From NCBI RefSeq assembly GCF_002135295.1, contig NZ_NEGG01000010.1, positions 62,001-126,000 of the forward strand: a stretch of 64,000 bases of DNA, read 5' to 3'. The position numbers and the translations under genes were made by a program. This stretch comes from Acinetobacter sp. ANC 5054 (lineage in GTDB: Bacteria; Pseudomonadota; Gammaproteobacteria; Pseudomonadales; Moraxellaceae). Shown here in pieces: positions 37,139 through 47,346 of the stretch. Position 1 is the first letter of the stretch; every line of letters starts with the position of its first letter. The notes under the pieces are model-generated. The model ran no database searches and had not been told where the DNA came from. It saw nothing but the letters and a program-made list of their open reading frames with translations.

Positions 37139-38104
37139 TTATTCTTCTATAAAAGTCTGTCTAAAGAGTTTAATTCCATGAATCAGACTAATCTGACGTT
37201 CACTCAATGACTGCTCTAATACAGCCAAACCCGCATTTTGTTCTAAATACGGATCAATCCACTGTGCATCGATGAGTGATACCCAATGATCACTGTCCAT
37301 ATTTTGAGTAAATACATCGCTTAAGGCTGTAATATCTGCACCTTGGAAACCAAAGAGCAGTACAGGTGAATCACTATGTAAAATACCCATCAGTAATTCA
37401 GCATCTTGGTTTTCGACAAATCGGCTAATCAGATTGACCCAAAATGCTGCAATCTCATAGCAATAGCTGATGTTATTGATGGGTAGAATCAATACTTTAT
37501 TCAGCTTTGACGTGCCTTGACGGATAATGGGTTGTAGCAATAAACCAAGACCAATCATACTTTGTGCAAGCTGATACGGTGTGAAATTCAATAAGCGTGC
37601 AAAAGAATGCAAAGTGTGCTGTTCATAAAAAGAAGAGCTTTCTTCAGTCCCAAACACCTGAATTTCATTGCTCAATTTCCCCAGCTTATCTAGCAAAATA
37701 TCTGGATCACGAATCGAACGCATTACACGGTTTCGCTGATATAAATCAATCAATGTTTGTTTATACCGATATGGTGCGTACAAGATATTATCAAATGGAT
37801 CATCAATTTCTAAAAGATGCGCCAACACCATCGGAAACTGTCGTTTCGAACTATCTTCACTGCTAATTAAATTCGCAACCAAAAAGCGCCGATCTTTTGG
37901 ACTGGCAATAAAAAAGTCCAGTGATGGCAAAGTTGTGTAAGCAGCATTGAAATTATCCGAGCGCATGGCATATTCCAGCGCCTCAGTAATCCACTGATCG
38001 ATTAACTGAATCAATGAATATTGTTCACGACTTTTTAAAAAGTCACCACGCGCAGGACATTTTCCATAATACAAAGGTGTCGTTCTGACTTCATACATAG
38101 GCAC
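37139..38104 (-). CDS. tagF: T6SS-associated protein TagF
   Basis: A 321-residue protein with the TagF/ImpM N-terminal domain ([17 protein letters not shown] then [37 protein letters not shown]). TagF proteins act as post-translational repressors of T6SS assembly in several bacteria. Lies directly downstream of tssM (about 55 bases), the usual neighbour. Confidence 0.88.
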   Translation of the reverse strand: MPMYEVRTTPLYYGKCPARGDFLKSREQYSLIQLIDQWITEALEYAMRSDNFNAAYTTLPSLDFFIASPKDRRFLVANLISSEDSSKRQFPMVLAHLLEIDDPFDNILYAPYRYKQTLIDLYQRNRVMRSIRDPDILLDKLGKLSNEIQVFGTEESSSFYEQHTLHSFARLLNFTPYQLAQSMIGLGLLLQPIIRQGTSKLNKVLILPINNISYCYEIAAFWVNLISRFVENQDAELLMGILHSDSPVLLFGFQGADITALSDVFTQNMDSDHWVSLIDAQWIDPYLEQNAGLAVLEQSLSERQISLIHGIKLFRQTFIEE

Positions 38105-38158
38105 ACTCCTTATTGTACTGCGCGATGGTCGTAACTGTGGAATTATCTGAATTGCTCA

Positions 38159-41100
38159 TCATGGTGTTGCATTTCCTTGTACAGCACTCATAGGTGAGTT
38201 TGCAGGAGGCGCTACAGGTGCCTGACCCGCTGGCATGGTTTGCGCAGCGACTACACGAACACCCTTATTGGTCACAACTTGGTCAACCAAGGTCATACCT
38301 GAGTAGCCTGAACCCGTGGTTGGGCCAGAAGCACTACCGCTCACTAAACGGAAATTCACCTTCACAAATATTTTAGGATTTTGTTTGCTATACCAAACCA
38401 TTTCAAATGCATTGCCACCTTTTTCAGTACGCTGTGCACCTTCTACCAAGCGGTTAATACCGTATTCACCCGGTTCATCAAAAATCGTGTGCGTTTGGCC
38501 CTCTAAATCAATAGCAGTAATACGTGCCCCCGGAATTGCGGTTTTATTTGGCCAGACAAAATTCACCCATTGTTGTACACCATTTTCATAAACCATACGT
38601 TGTCCATCAATATCAATGGTATACGACAGTAGTTGTGGGTTTTCCAGTGGATAGAACTGGAAGTTAGACTGATTTGTTGCTGCTGGCGCTGCTTGCGTCA
38701 ATTCACCTGTTGCAACACCATTACTTGGTGCTACATAACGTTGGAAGTTGGCAACAAATTGAGGATTTAAGCCAATACCTAAATCTTTCCATGTCTTAGT
38801 GGTCAAGGTATAACCACGACGAATCACTAATGGATCTAAATATTCTTTCACAAAACGCGCAATACTACCGTTTTCACCAAAAATTTGGCTGATTTCATTG
38901 CTGGTTGCTTGCAAAGTTGCGTTGCTATTGAACGGATATTTAGGTGCTAAATTCGTGCTAAATGGTTGATACGCTTGCATTGCCCATAATTTATTAATTT
39001 CATTTTGAGCAGGTATTAACAATACTTCAAATGACTGCGTCACGGGTTGCATAAAGAGTTTTTGAATCATCTGCTGATCTAACTCTTTTAGACCTACAGA
39101 CATTTTTTCATCAACAAACTTTTGGGTACTGTTAAAGACTGAGCTTTGGTCATTAATGGTTTGTTTTACCAAGGCCATACTTGCAGGCCCCATATCGCCA
39201 CTGCTTTTCAGATCATTATATTTGCTACGTATTTGGCTTAACGACAGCATGTATTCATCCATAATGGATTTATTTTGCTGGTCATCACGCTTACGTACCA
39301 ATTGATAGAACACATCAAATTCTTTGGCTATGACACCTTGACCTGCTTTAGATGCAACTTGCTGTGCTTGTTGTGCATCGTCACGGCTAAGGACTTTCCG
39401 TTTAAACCATGCAATGAAGCCTTTTTGTGGCGCTGCAAGTTCAGCTTGCACAATTGGATTATCCCAGTTGGTTTCTTTAGCGACACGATCTACCAATTTT
39501 CGAATTGGAGAGTTTTCAGGTTCACCTAAAATATCGGTAAAACGTGATTGCTGAGCAACATCAGTACCTTTTGCATAATGCATTGCATTCAAGAATTTAC
39601 GCCATTCAGCAATATATTCTTGTTTATACAACTCGGTTAATTGCTTACTGATTTGATCAGGACTTCCACTGAAAGTTAAGTCATCAGAGCGGTTGGAATT
39701 GAGCACCCAATCTTGCGTATCCGTTGGATTATTTGCAGCTTGGCTGATTGCATCTTTAACATAATCATTCCAAGCCTGATAAGTAAAGATCCCCGGCAAT
39801 GCATAACTACCCAACATACTGTTTTGTGCGCCTTCCCCCACAATTTGTTTCACAGTTACAGCAGGGAAACGCACCGAGCCACGCATTTTTATTTCGTTAT
39901 AAACACGATCACGAGCAGGAATACCCATCGTAACGGCAGTCAATAATTGACGCGTCTGATCAACCAAAAGTGTATCCGACTCTAACTGTGGGAATGTTGG
40001 ATCATTAGCCAAAGTCATTGCATAAGATAAGACTTGTTCAGCCTTTTGAATCATTTCACCACGCGGCATTTGACCACGGTTCGAATCTAACCATGAACGC
40101 CAGAAACGTGTCACTTGGTCACTTAGATGGCTTGATTCAACATATTTATGATTGCTCAGCATCAAATAAGCTTTCAACGCATTATAAGCATCTTGTGGAT
40201 TGCTATCCGATGGCTCTAAATAGGGTTGATTGCTTTTTACCGCCTGAGTAATTTGAACATTAACGTGATTTTCTTTTAATGTAGCTTCATTCGATTTTAC
40301 ACGTTGCAAATATTGTGCAATATTTTGCTGTGATGGCACTAACACCAACTGCTGAATACCACGTAGATATTCAGTTTTTAATTTTTCACGAATCTGATTA
40401 CCTTGATACAAGCCGAAACTATATTTCAATGGACGATCTTCATCAAAATGATCCAGTTGTTGCAAGTGACCTTGTAAAATCAGCAAGGCATCAAGCTGCG
40501 TTGATAACTCACTACCATTTTGACTTTCCATTTGCACGACTTTATCTAAATCGGCTTGGACTTCTGCCACCAACTGTTGGTTATTTCGATATGACCAAAT
40601 CCATAAACCCAACACCATAGCAACCAATAGTAAGGCGCCAATAAATGCCATAAAACGTTGGCGCTTACGCGTTGGATTAATATGCTGTTTGACCAGATTT
40701 TTATCTTTTAAAATAACAGTCGAGAACAAACCTTTCAGGAAGTAGCCATGATCTTGTGACACAGAATTGGTAGGAATACCAAAGTCACTGTCCGTACTCT
40801 TCACTAAGTGGAAATCATCTGCAATTTGCTCAGTCATTGGACTTTCAATGACACCTTCTTGCAATGCACTGGTGAAATAAAAACCACGGAACACAGGTTT
40901 AAATTGATACGGATTTTCTTGAAATAATGTACCAATAAATGTTTTTAAAACAGGTTTAAGACTCTTAAATTCCAATGGAAAGGTCATGACACTCGGTGAA
41001 ATATTTTGCGAGTGACGACGACTCAAATGCGTTGTGCTAACACTTTTTAAACCATCATACAAAATTGAATAGTGCTTTTCGAACATTTCAACGGCATGTT

Positions 41101-41995
41101 CCGAAGAGTTCGGATCATAAGGTAAGGTCGCACCCCACACTTGGTCGAATTCATCTTTATCGTAACAATCAAAGAACTCGGTAAACCCTGCAATTAAGTC
41201 CATTTTAGAAAAGACGATATAAACAGGTGCAAAAACTTCTAGACGCTCTGTTAAATCTTGAATGCGTGCACGCAAATTTTTCGCTAATTTAATTGATTTT
41301 TCAGGACTTTGACTGACCAATTCCGCCACAGAAACAATCACAATCAGACCATTAATAGGTGCTTTAGAACGGTTTTTCTTTAAAATATTTAAAAAGCCCA
41401 ACCATTCAGAATGATCTTCGGCATAAACAGAATAACGTCCCGCAGTATCGAGTAATACACCATCTGTTGAGAAAAACCAATCACAGTTACGTGTTCCGCT
41501 TAGTCCTGCTGAAACCATTTTTTGATGGGTTTCTTCAAATGGAAAGCGTAAACCTGAGTTATAAATAGCAGAACTTTTACCCGCAGCAGGATTACCAATC
41601 ACCATATACCACGGTAATTCGTACAATGCTGCACTTCCTTTTTTATCCCCCAATTTGGATTTACGGATAAGTTGAATCGACTCTTTGACTTGTTGATTGA
41701 TCAACGAGAGCTCTTCTTTATTTTTTTGCTTGCCGTATTCAGCTTCTGTATCTTTCGTAATTGCGTCAGCTAATTCATCACCTTGTTGTTTATGACGGTA
41801 ATGCTGAACCAGCTCGTAAATACCCCAAATGATCAATCCAAGAATATAAACAGCGACAACGATATAAAAGGTTTTTTGCGGAATCGAGTTATGCATGGCC
41901 ATAATGGCCACAAAAAATGACAAAGCCACCATCGCTTTAGGATTGGTGACATACTGCCAAACATAACCGAGTATTGTATAAAATAATGTGTTCAC
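38159..41995 (-). CDS. tssM: T6SS membrane complex ATPase-like TssM (IcmF)
   Basis: A 1278-residue IcmF-family inner-membrane protein. Two N-terminal helices (about 20-62), a cytoplasmic NTPase-like domain with intact Walker A GNPAAGKSSAIYNSG (about 134-148) and LLDTAGRYSVY, a third helix (FMAFIGALLLVAMVLGLWIW, about 455-475) and a long periplasmic part ending in the IcmF C-terminal beta domain (NFQFYPLENPQLLSYTIDID). With TssL it forms the channel. No tssJ lipoprotein gene was found anywhere in the locus, as expected for Acinetobacter. Confidence 0.95.
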   Translation of the reverse strand: MNTLFYTILGYVWQYVTNPKAMVALSFFVAIMAMHNSIPQKTFYIVVAVYILGLIIWGIYELVQHYRHKQQGDELADAITKDTEAEYGKQKNKEELSLINQQVKESIQLIRKSKLGDKKGSAALYELPWYMVIGNPAAGKSSAIYNSGLRFPFEETHQKMVSAGLSGTRNCDWFFSTDGVLLDTAGRYSVYAEDHSEWLGFLNILKKNRSKAPINGLIVIVSVAELVSQSPEKSIKLAKNLRARIQDLTERLEVFAPVYIVFSKMDLIAGFTEFFDCYDKDEFDQVWGATLPYDPNSSEHAVEMFEKHYSILYDGLKSVSTTHLSRRHSQNISPSVMTFPLEFKSLKPVLKTFIGTLFQENPYQFKPVFRGFYFTSALQEGVIESPMTEQIADDFHLVKSTDSDFGIPTNSVSQDHGYFLKGLFSTVILKDKNLVKQHINPTRKRQRFMAFIGALLLVAMVLGLWIWSYRNNQQLVAEVQADLDKVVQMESQNGSELSTQLDALLILQGHLQQLDHFDEDRPLKYSFGLYQGNQIREKLKTEYLRGIQQLVLVPSQQNIAQYLQRVKSNEATLKENHVNVQITQAVKSNQPYLEPSDSNPQDAYNALKAYLMLSNHKYVESSHLSDQVTRFWRSWLDSNRGQMPRGEMIQKAEQVLSYAMTLANDPTFPQLESDTLLVDQTRQLLTAVTMGIPARDRVYNEIKMRGSVRFPAVTVKQIVGEGAQNSMLGSYALPGIFTYQAWNDYVKDAISQAANNPTDTQDWVLNSNRSDDLTFSGSPDQISKQLTELYKQEYIAEWRKFLNAMHYAKGTDVAQQSRFTDILGEPENSPIRKLVDRVAKETNWDNPIVQAELAAPQKGFIAWFKRKVLSRDDAQQAQQVASKAGQGVIAKEFDVFYQLVRKRDDQQNKSIMDEYMLSLSQIRSKYNDLKSSGDMGPASMALVKQTINDQSSVFNSTQKFVDEKMSVGLKELDQQMIQKLFMQPVTQSFEVLLIPAQNEINKLWAMQAYQPFSTNLAPKYPFNSNATLQATSNEISQIFGENGSIARFVKEYLDPLVIRRGYTLTTKTWKDLGIGLNPQFVANFQRYVAPSNGVATGELTQAAPAATNQSNFQFYPLENPQLLSYTIDIDGQRMVYENGVQQWVNFVWPNKTAIPGARITAIDLEGQTHTIFDEPGEYGINRLVEGAQRTEKGGNAFEMVWYSKQNPKIFVKVNFRLVSGSASGPTTGSGYSGMTLVDQVVTNKGVRVVAAQTMPAGQAPVAPPANSPMSAVQGNATP

Positions 41996-42022
41996 AATTT
42001 TCTCAATCTAATTTAATTCTAT

Positions 42023-43468
42023 TTAAATCGTTTCTGGTTCAAGCTGCTCTTCTTCTGAAAATGCTTGAATAAAAGCAAATGTTGACTCTTGATCCGTGCT
42101 GTACATCATGGCGGTTAACTCTTCTGGCAGGTGCATACCCAACATAAAACCAAAGATTTTGGCTAAATGCTGTGTATCCCCAAGATTTTGTTTTGTATAT
42201 AAAAAATGATAAGTTTCAGTCGCAGTTTCATCGAATTTATTTTGTAGCTTTTTCACCACTTTCATGTCTGTGGCATCATCTAACATAAATAAGAAAGGTT
42301 GTTCTTGATTAAACTGTGGTAAGTCTTTTAACTGTTTTCGTTTAAAACTCTGTGCAAAATCAGTTTCATTGGTCACAACATTCAATACTTTTTTCGGCAT
42401 TAAATTTTGAATATTGACTTGTGTATTTGCTAGACACCAACTCGAAGCATATTCAGCCGCGATATATTGCTCTTGCAGCCATATTTTTTCATCGACACAC
42501 TCTTGATCAATTTCTGAGTCAACACTAATGACCAAGCTCACTTGACTAGTTTGATGAGAAATTTGTTCAAGAATGCGTAACCACTCGGTATAAGCGACAC
42601 TTTTCCCAATGAAATGTGCTTCGATATGAATTTGTTCTGCAATGACGCCATTACTCTCAGACAACTGATTTTTAATGTCATTGAGATAATCGTCACTCCA
42701 CTGATGGACCAAATCTTCTGCAAGTAAAACATGAATATTTAGGCGATTTAAACGTGAAACTGGGGCTTGAGATTGTGCAACAGAATCCGAGTCAACTTCT
42801 TGTGCGTAATTTGGATTAACCCAAGCTGGATGCATACGATATTGGTAGGCTAATTCGCTGTCATAAAACAACGTAGACTGTTTTAAATGATCAGCAATCA
42901 AATACAAACTTTCAGCATGCTGTTCCAATTGCTGTTGAATTAAAGCTTGAATGCGTTTTTCCCGCATGGTTGTTACATTAAAATCCGTCTCTTCATCGTC
43001 TGAAGTCAATTCATCCAAGTCTTTGATCCGATATGACAATACTGGCAAACCGTAGCCATTCAACAGATTTTGGTCTAACTCAGGACTTTTGAATTGCTGA
43101 ATATCTTCAACAATTTGTTCATTTTCACCATAGCTATGCCATGCTGCAGATGAAAAGACATTAATGCTTATCTGTTGAATTTCTAACGGTTTCGGTTTGG
43201 CTTGCTCAATTGCTTCAAGTTCTTTTTGTTCCGCCTGTTCCTCAGCTTTTTTTTGTGCTTCTATTTTTTGTTCTTTACGAAATTGAATACCTTTGTATAT
43301 GAAATATGGCGATAAAATTAGCGCACATAAAACTAAAGGCAATAGGAAAAAGTAAGATATTAGATCTATTGCAGAGGGATCAAATCCTGTATCGCGCCAG
43401 TAAAAAATGATACATGCAGTGCACAATAAAAATAGTGTCGTAAACGTACCAATGATTAATTTAATCAC
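42023..43468 (-). CDS. Uncharacterised T6SS-locus membrane protein
   Basis: A 481-residue protein I cannot place in a family. Two N-terminal helices (IGTFTTLFLLCTACIIFYW and FFLLPLVLCALILSPYFIY), a charged Lys/Glu/Gln helix (about 68-95), then a large soluble acidic domain. It overlaps the tssG stop by 8 bases and precedes tssM by 27 bases, so it is made with the membrane complex. It is probably the Acinetobacter T6SS gene described as asaB; I am not sure of the name. Likely role: membrane-complex assembly, inferred from position. Confidence 0.75.
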   Translation of the reverse strand: MIKLIIGTFTTLFLLCTACIIFYWRDTGFDPSAIDLISYFFLLPLVLCALILSPYFIYKGIQFRKEQKIEAQKKAEEQAEQKELEAIEQAKPKPLEIQQISINVFSSAAWHSYGENEQIVEDIQQFKSPELDQNLLNGYGLPVLSYRIKDLDELTSDDEETDFNVTTMREKRIQALIQQQLEQHAESLYLIADHLKQSTLFYDSELAYQYRMHPAWVNPNYAQEVDSDSVAQSQAPVSRLNRLNIHVLLAEDLVHQWSDDYLNDIKNQLSESNGVIAEQIHIEAHFIGKSVAYTEWLRILEQISHQTSQVSLVISVDSEIDQECVDEKIWLQEQYIAAEYASSWCLANTQVNIQNLMPKKVLNVVTNETDFAQSFKRKQLKDLPQFNQEQPFLFMLDDATDMKVVKKLQNKFDETATETYHFLYTKQNLGDTQHLAKIFGFMLGMHLPEELTAMMYSTDQESTFAFIQAFSEEEQLEPETI

Positions 43469-44459
43469 AAGAATTCCCCATTAAGGCATAACAGGTTTCA
43501 GCATTATCTTCCTGTTTATTTGGCTGTAAAAAAGCCCCCTGTCCTAAACCGATTCCGCTCAAGGCGTTTAAACAAACAGGTTTCATTTCTTCTTTTTTTA
43601 AAATCAAGCGAATATCCATCATTAAGGTTGGACTGCACCACGTTTGAATCATTCTCTTCAACTTTTTGCTTCGCGCTTGATTAGGTAAATAGCTCAAGTA
43701 ATCTTCGTGAGAAAGTGGACCGATCACAATTTCAATTTTTTCATCAATTTGTTTTACACTTTCACCGCAAAAGGTATTTAAACCCAACAAACTCGGCTGA
43801 CTACCACCCAAGCACGTACGCTGCTCTTCTTCAAAAACAAATGTTTCAGGAATGAATTCGCGCACCGTAAATTCATGATTAAAAATACAACTCAACATGG
43901 TTTTCAATGCGTACGCTGTATTATTTTGTCCCTGCATTAATCCTGAAAATTCAGCAAAGTAATCATCTAAATCGGGTTGTTCGTGTTGACTACGAACATA
44001 ACCATTTAAGGCATGTAAAATATCTAAATAGTGGTTATCTTCTTCAATTTCATAGCGAATAGGTAAATGGTAATTGATACTGGCATCAACATAATGCGCT
44101 GTAAGTTTATGGTTAAAAAGACCTAAAAATTTCTGCGTTTCTTGGCGTTGTTGACGTGCACTGAGTTTAATTTTATTGGTATAGCTATAAGGTAAAGCGC
44201 CTTGGATACCTGTCAATCCCACCATTAAATTGGTAATTTGAACTTTGTTATTCTCTAAATTTAAAGCCTCAATTTCTGTATTTGGAAAATTAAGATTCAG
44301 CGAACTGTCAAACTCAAAATCATTTGCCCAATGGCTTTGTGCTTTTCCATAAGGCGCATGCCTTAACAGTCGTGTCGCTTGTATAAACTCATAAGCGGTA
44401 GGTTCTTGAAAAAGTCCCTCAACTACAGAGCTTTCTTGCCACCAACGTTCTGAACGCAT
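43461..44459 (-). CDS. tssG: T6SS baseplate protein TssG
   Basis: A 332-residue TssG (VasB/ImpH). It opens ERWWQESSVVEGLFQEPTAY then EFIQATRLLRHA, the conserved N-terminus, and has VGLTGIQGALPYSYTNKI (the GLxGxxGPLP motif) near residue 80-97. Its start overlaps tssF by 37 bases, as is common for these two wedge subunits. Confidence 0.93.
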   Translation of the reverse strand: MRSERWWQESSVVEGLFQEPTAYEFIQATRLLRHAPYGKAQSHWANDFEFDSSLNLNFPNTEIEALNLENNKVQITNLMVGLTGIQGALPYSYTNKIKLSARQQRQETQKFLGLFNHKLTAHYVDASINYHLPIRYEIEEDNHYLDILHALNGYVRSQHEQPDLDDYFAEFSGLMQGQNNTAYALKTMLSCIFNHEFTVREFIPETFVFEEEQRTCLGGSQPSLLGLNTFCGESVKQIDEKIEIVIGPLSHEDYLSYLPNQARSKKLKRMIQTWCSPTLMMDIRLILKKEEMKPVCLNALSGIGLGQGAFLQPNKQEDNAETCYALMGNSCD

Positions 44460-46231
44460 TGGTATAACTCCTGTTGAGTGTTCGCATCAAAAACCAAGAC
44501 ATCGACAAAACTATTCATATTGACCTTTAAATTAAAAATATTGGTCAATAATTGACTGAAAATATATAGACTATGCCCTCTGAATATATCTGCATCAATT
44601 TCTAATTTAACTTGAAGTCCACGAACAAATAATGGAAAAGGTTTACTTTCAACGAGTTTTTGTTTCGTTGAAAATTGAATATTTTTAATCGAATCAATAA
44701 TAATTTGATTTTCTTTCGATGTAGGTAAGTTATAGAGCTCTAATAATTCCTTAATATGGGCGACCGTATCACCTTTCATTAAAGACATATTATTGAGTGA
44801 TAAATGAGAAATGACACGCCACTGCTCTTTCTTATTCTGTTCAAAATAATGCGGAATCGATGGACGTTTTAACATTAAGGCACGACGCGCCAAATTACTG
44901 TCATTGAGCGTTAAAGCATTCTGATCTTTATTATAACTTTCATAAGGTAATTCACGATTACTACATAAAAGTTCAGTACTAATAAAATCAGATTGGGTAC
45001 TATACGGATCTAATGAGCGTGAGACAATTGAATAATTCAGTTCCTGATATTTATTCTTCATCTGCTGTGGATTCAAGCTATAGAAAAACTGAACTTTATC
45101 TTGGTGATAATGGCTCATCGCAAAGAACGGTAACACTGGATAATACACTTCATCCTGATTACTTTTTTCACGCACCATATTCATTTTTACAATTGAATAT
45201 GCTTGATAATATTCAGGATGATGCGCATCCGTGATTAGTGGATATTCCATACGCTTATGATTAATTTTTTGTGGTTCCGCCTGCTTTTTAAATAAATTAA
45301 CGATCGGCGTTGAAAATAATTTAAAGTTAGCTGCGTTGAGTTCAGAATAATTACGTATAGACGCTTGATCATTCAGGTTCAATTTAAAATGCATTTGCAC
45401 TTCAAATTCACTATGTTCCAAACTCAAGTATTTAATGAAATCGAGATTAAGTTTTAGAAAACTAAATTTTTCTGGAACGCAGAAGTATTCCATCAACAAA
45501 CGATAGGCGTGATGCGTATGCTGATCTATAGGAAGGACGCTTTGAATTTCATCAAAACCCATGACTTCAAATGGATTAGAAATATCAAAAACATGCAGCC
45601 CTACTCGAATTGAAAAACTGGTGCTCGATTTAAAAATACTGTCGAGCACTTGGAGTGGAAAATTCGAAATGGCATCCAAAAAAATCGGCAATTGTTCTTG
45701 CGCCAATAATGCATGTTTATTTGAAAAAATTTCAAAACCTAAATTCAAGGTCGCATTTTGATTTAAATGCATATGCGCAGATGGATGCGTTTTGAAATTT
45801 AATTGTTTTAATTGAATCGGTAATAACACCACATCTTGTACGGTTTGATATTCACATTGAACACCACGGGTACTTTTAGCTTTTAAAGTTGTCGCTTTAG
45901 GAATCGGGTGTCGTTCTGTCAGTTGCTTAATTTTATTAATATCTTCAAAGCTTACAACCGAACATGCTGGAAATGGTTTTAAATATTGAGGAAACATGAC
46001 CTCAAAAATGGAACGAGTAAAAACGTCATAGCTATCTGCGAGCTTTTTATCAATACGTGCAGAAATTAAAGAAAATGCCTGAATTAAACGTTCAATATGT
46101 GGGTCGTCAATCTGTTCTTGATTTAAAGACAAACGTTGTGCAATTTTTGGGTATTTACTGGCAAACTCACGGGACTGTTGTCCAAATTCCTGTAGTTGTT
46201 TTTCGTAATACGGTAACAGCTCTTCTATCAC
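44423..46231 (-). CDS. tssF: T6SS baseplate protein TssF
   Basis: A 602-residue TssF (VasA/ImpG), starting MIEELLPYYEKQLQEFGQQS then REFASKYPKIAQRLSL, and continuing with DPHIERLIQAFSLISARID, all conserved at the N-terminus. Two TssF with one TssG build each wedge of the baseplate. Ends with CVQNVGGKKAL, overlapping tssG. Confidence 0.95.
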   Translation of the reverse strand: MIEELLPYYEKQLQEFGQQSREFASKYPKIAQRLSLNQEQIDDPHIERLIQAFSLISARIDKKLADSYDVFTRSIFEVMFPQYLKPFPACSVVSFEDINKIKQLTERHPIPKATTLKAKSTRGVQCEYQTVQDVVLLPIQLKQLNFKTHPSAHMHLNQNATLNLGFEIFSNKHALLAQEQLPIFLDAISNFPLQVLDSIFKSSTSFSIRVGLHVFDISNPFEVMGFDEIQSVLPIDQHTHHAYRLLMEYFCVPEKFSFLKLNLDFIKYLSLEHSEFEVQMHFKLNLNDQASIRNYSELNAANFKLFSTPIVNLFKKQAEPQKINHKRMEYPLITDAHHPEYYQAYSIVKMNMVREKSNQDEVYYPVLPFFAMSHYHQDKVQFFYSLNPQQMKNKYQELNYSIVSRSLDPYSTQSDFISTELLCSNRELPYESYNKDQNALTLNDSNLARRALMLKRPSIPHYFEQNKKEQWRVISHLSLNNMSLMKGDTVAHIKELLELYNLPTSKENQIIIDSIKNIQFSTKQKLVESKPFPLFVRGLQVKLEIDADIFRGHSLYIFSQLLTNIFNLKVNMNSFVDVLVFDANTQQELYQCVQNVGGKKAL

Positions 46232-46246
46232 AGATAACCCACTTGA

Positions 46247-46723
46247 TTAAACTCTTGGTGAAATAACATATTGTTGTGTTGTTGGTTTTAATAAAGCATC
46301 AAAAACGACAGGTTCATATAATGGATGAATATTGAGATAGGCTTGAATACTCAAACACAAAGCTCCCATATTATGACCATCCATTAACATCTCGACTCGA
46401 ATCTGTTTGAGTCTTGGCTCATGTGCTGCAATCGACTGTTCGATTGATTGGCAAATCTTGTCACGATCAGTTGGATTTGCCGTCGACAAACCTACAAAGT
46501 CAATAATCCCAAATTGTAAAATGGACTTTTTAGCTAAGGGAAAATCATCAATAAAATCATCAAGTTTTGCTACACGGCTATTCAATAAATCTTCTAAGTC
46601 GGAAGCCACTGATTCGCGTAATTCTTGCAAAGACAAACCTTGAGTTTGCTGTGCATCTATAGGAAGTAGACGGTCAAATAAAGTTGTTCTAAAACCGTAA
46701 GGATAGAGCTGATCGAGATTCAT
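46247..46723 (-). CDS. tssE: T6SS baseplate protein TssE (gp25-like)
   Basis: A 158-residue gp25/lysozyme-like protein. The N-terminus TTLFDRLLPIDAQQTQGLS then LQELRESVASDLEDLLNSR is the TssE pattern, and the core FGIIDFVGLSTANPTDRD with the EPRLKQIRVEML segment follows. It links the baseplate to the sheath. Separated from hcp by about 70 bases that contain a hairpin. Confidence 0.93.
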   Translation of the reverse strand: MNLDQLYPYGFRTTLFDRLLPIDAQQTQGLSLQELRESVASDLEDLLNSRVAKLDDFIDDFPLAKKSILQFGIIDFVGLSTANPTDRDKICQSIEQSIAAHEPRLKQIRVEMLMDGHNMGALCLSIQAYLNIHPLYEPVVFDALLKPTTQQYVISPRV

Positions 46724-46751
46724 ATCTTCTTATAAATATTAAAAAAATTAA

Positions 46752-46779
46752 AATAGAGGCTAAACAAGTTAGCCTCTAT
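46752..46779 (-). terminator. Hairpin between hcp and tssE (partial terminator)
   Basis: ATAGAGGCTAA (46753-46763) pairs perfectly with TTAGCCTCTAT (46769-46779) around ACAAG; on the minus strand it is followed by TTTTAATTTTTTT. It is about 14 bases beyond the hcp stop, inside the tssB-tagN operon, so it must be read through in part, or it stabilises the hcp message. Confidence 0.8.
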
Positions 46780-46792
46780 CTGAATCCATCTA

Positions 46793-47296
46793 TTACGCTG
46801 CGTATGATGCAGTGTTATTAGACAACGACCATTTCTTCGTTACAGCACCTTTCGCTGTACCGTTAATGTCTTGTTGGTTGTACGTCCACTCAACAGCAGC
46901 GTATTTCAAACCAAACGATTCATGCGGGACACCTTCATCATTTACTGTTGGCGTAACGCTTGAAACGAGTACATGTTTCAATTTAATTTGAAGATATTTA
47001 ATACGTTTGTCGCCATTTGCACGGTAGAAATCAATCTGAACTTCGTCAAATGTATAACCCGCAGAACACGCTTCCCAAAGTTTTGGGCTGGTCGCATCAA
47101 GGTCTTTCACAAAAAGCATATCCGAATGTTCTACACGTTCTGCAGTATGACCACCAACACTTGAAGATGTTGCAGATTTTGGTTGACGAATATTGTGCGT
47201 CCAAGAATTTACTTCTAACCAACTCTTATGTTCAGCATCACGTGATTCGCCATCTACTTTGTACTTACCACGAAATTGAATGTATATATCTTTCAT
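46793..47296 (-). CDS. hcp: T6SS tube protein Hcp
   Basis: A 167-residue Hcp, starting MKDIYIQFRGKYKVDGESRD. Includes SWLEVNSWTHNIRQPKSATS, the typical early part, and FDEVQIDFYRANGDKRIKYL. The ATG at 47294-47296 gives the standard N-terminus; the upstream in-frame start adds only MRT. Hexamers stack into the inner tube and can carry cargo. Expected to be strongly expressed, in line with the hairpin behind it. Confidence 0.95.
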   Translation of the reverse strand: MKDIYIQFRGKYKVDGESRDAEHKSWLEVNSWTHNIRQPKSATSSSVGGHTAERVEHSDMLFVKDLDATSPKLWEACSAGYTFDEVQIDFYRANGDKRIKYLQIKLKHVLVSSVTPTVNDEGVPHESFGLKYAAVEWTYNQQDINGTAKGAVTKKWSLSNNTASYAA

Positions 47297-47346
47297 TGTT
47301 CTCAAAACCTATTTTATTTAAAGTTATTATAAAGTTGTCTCAAAAA

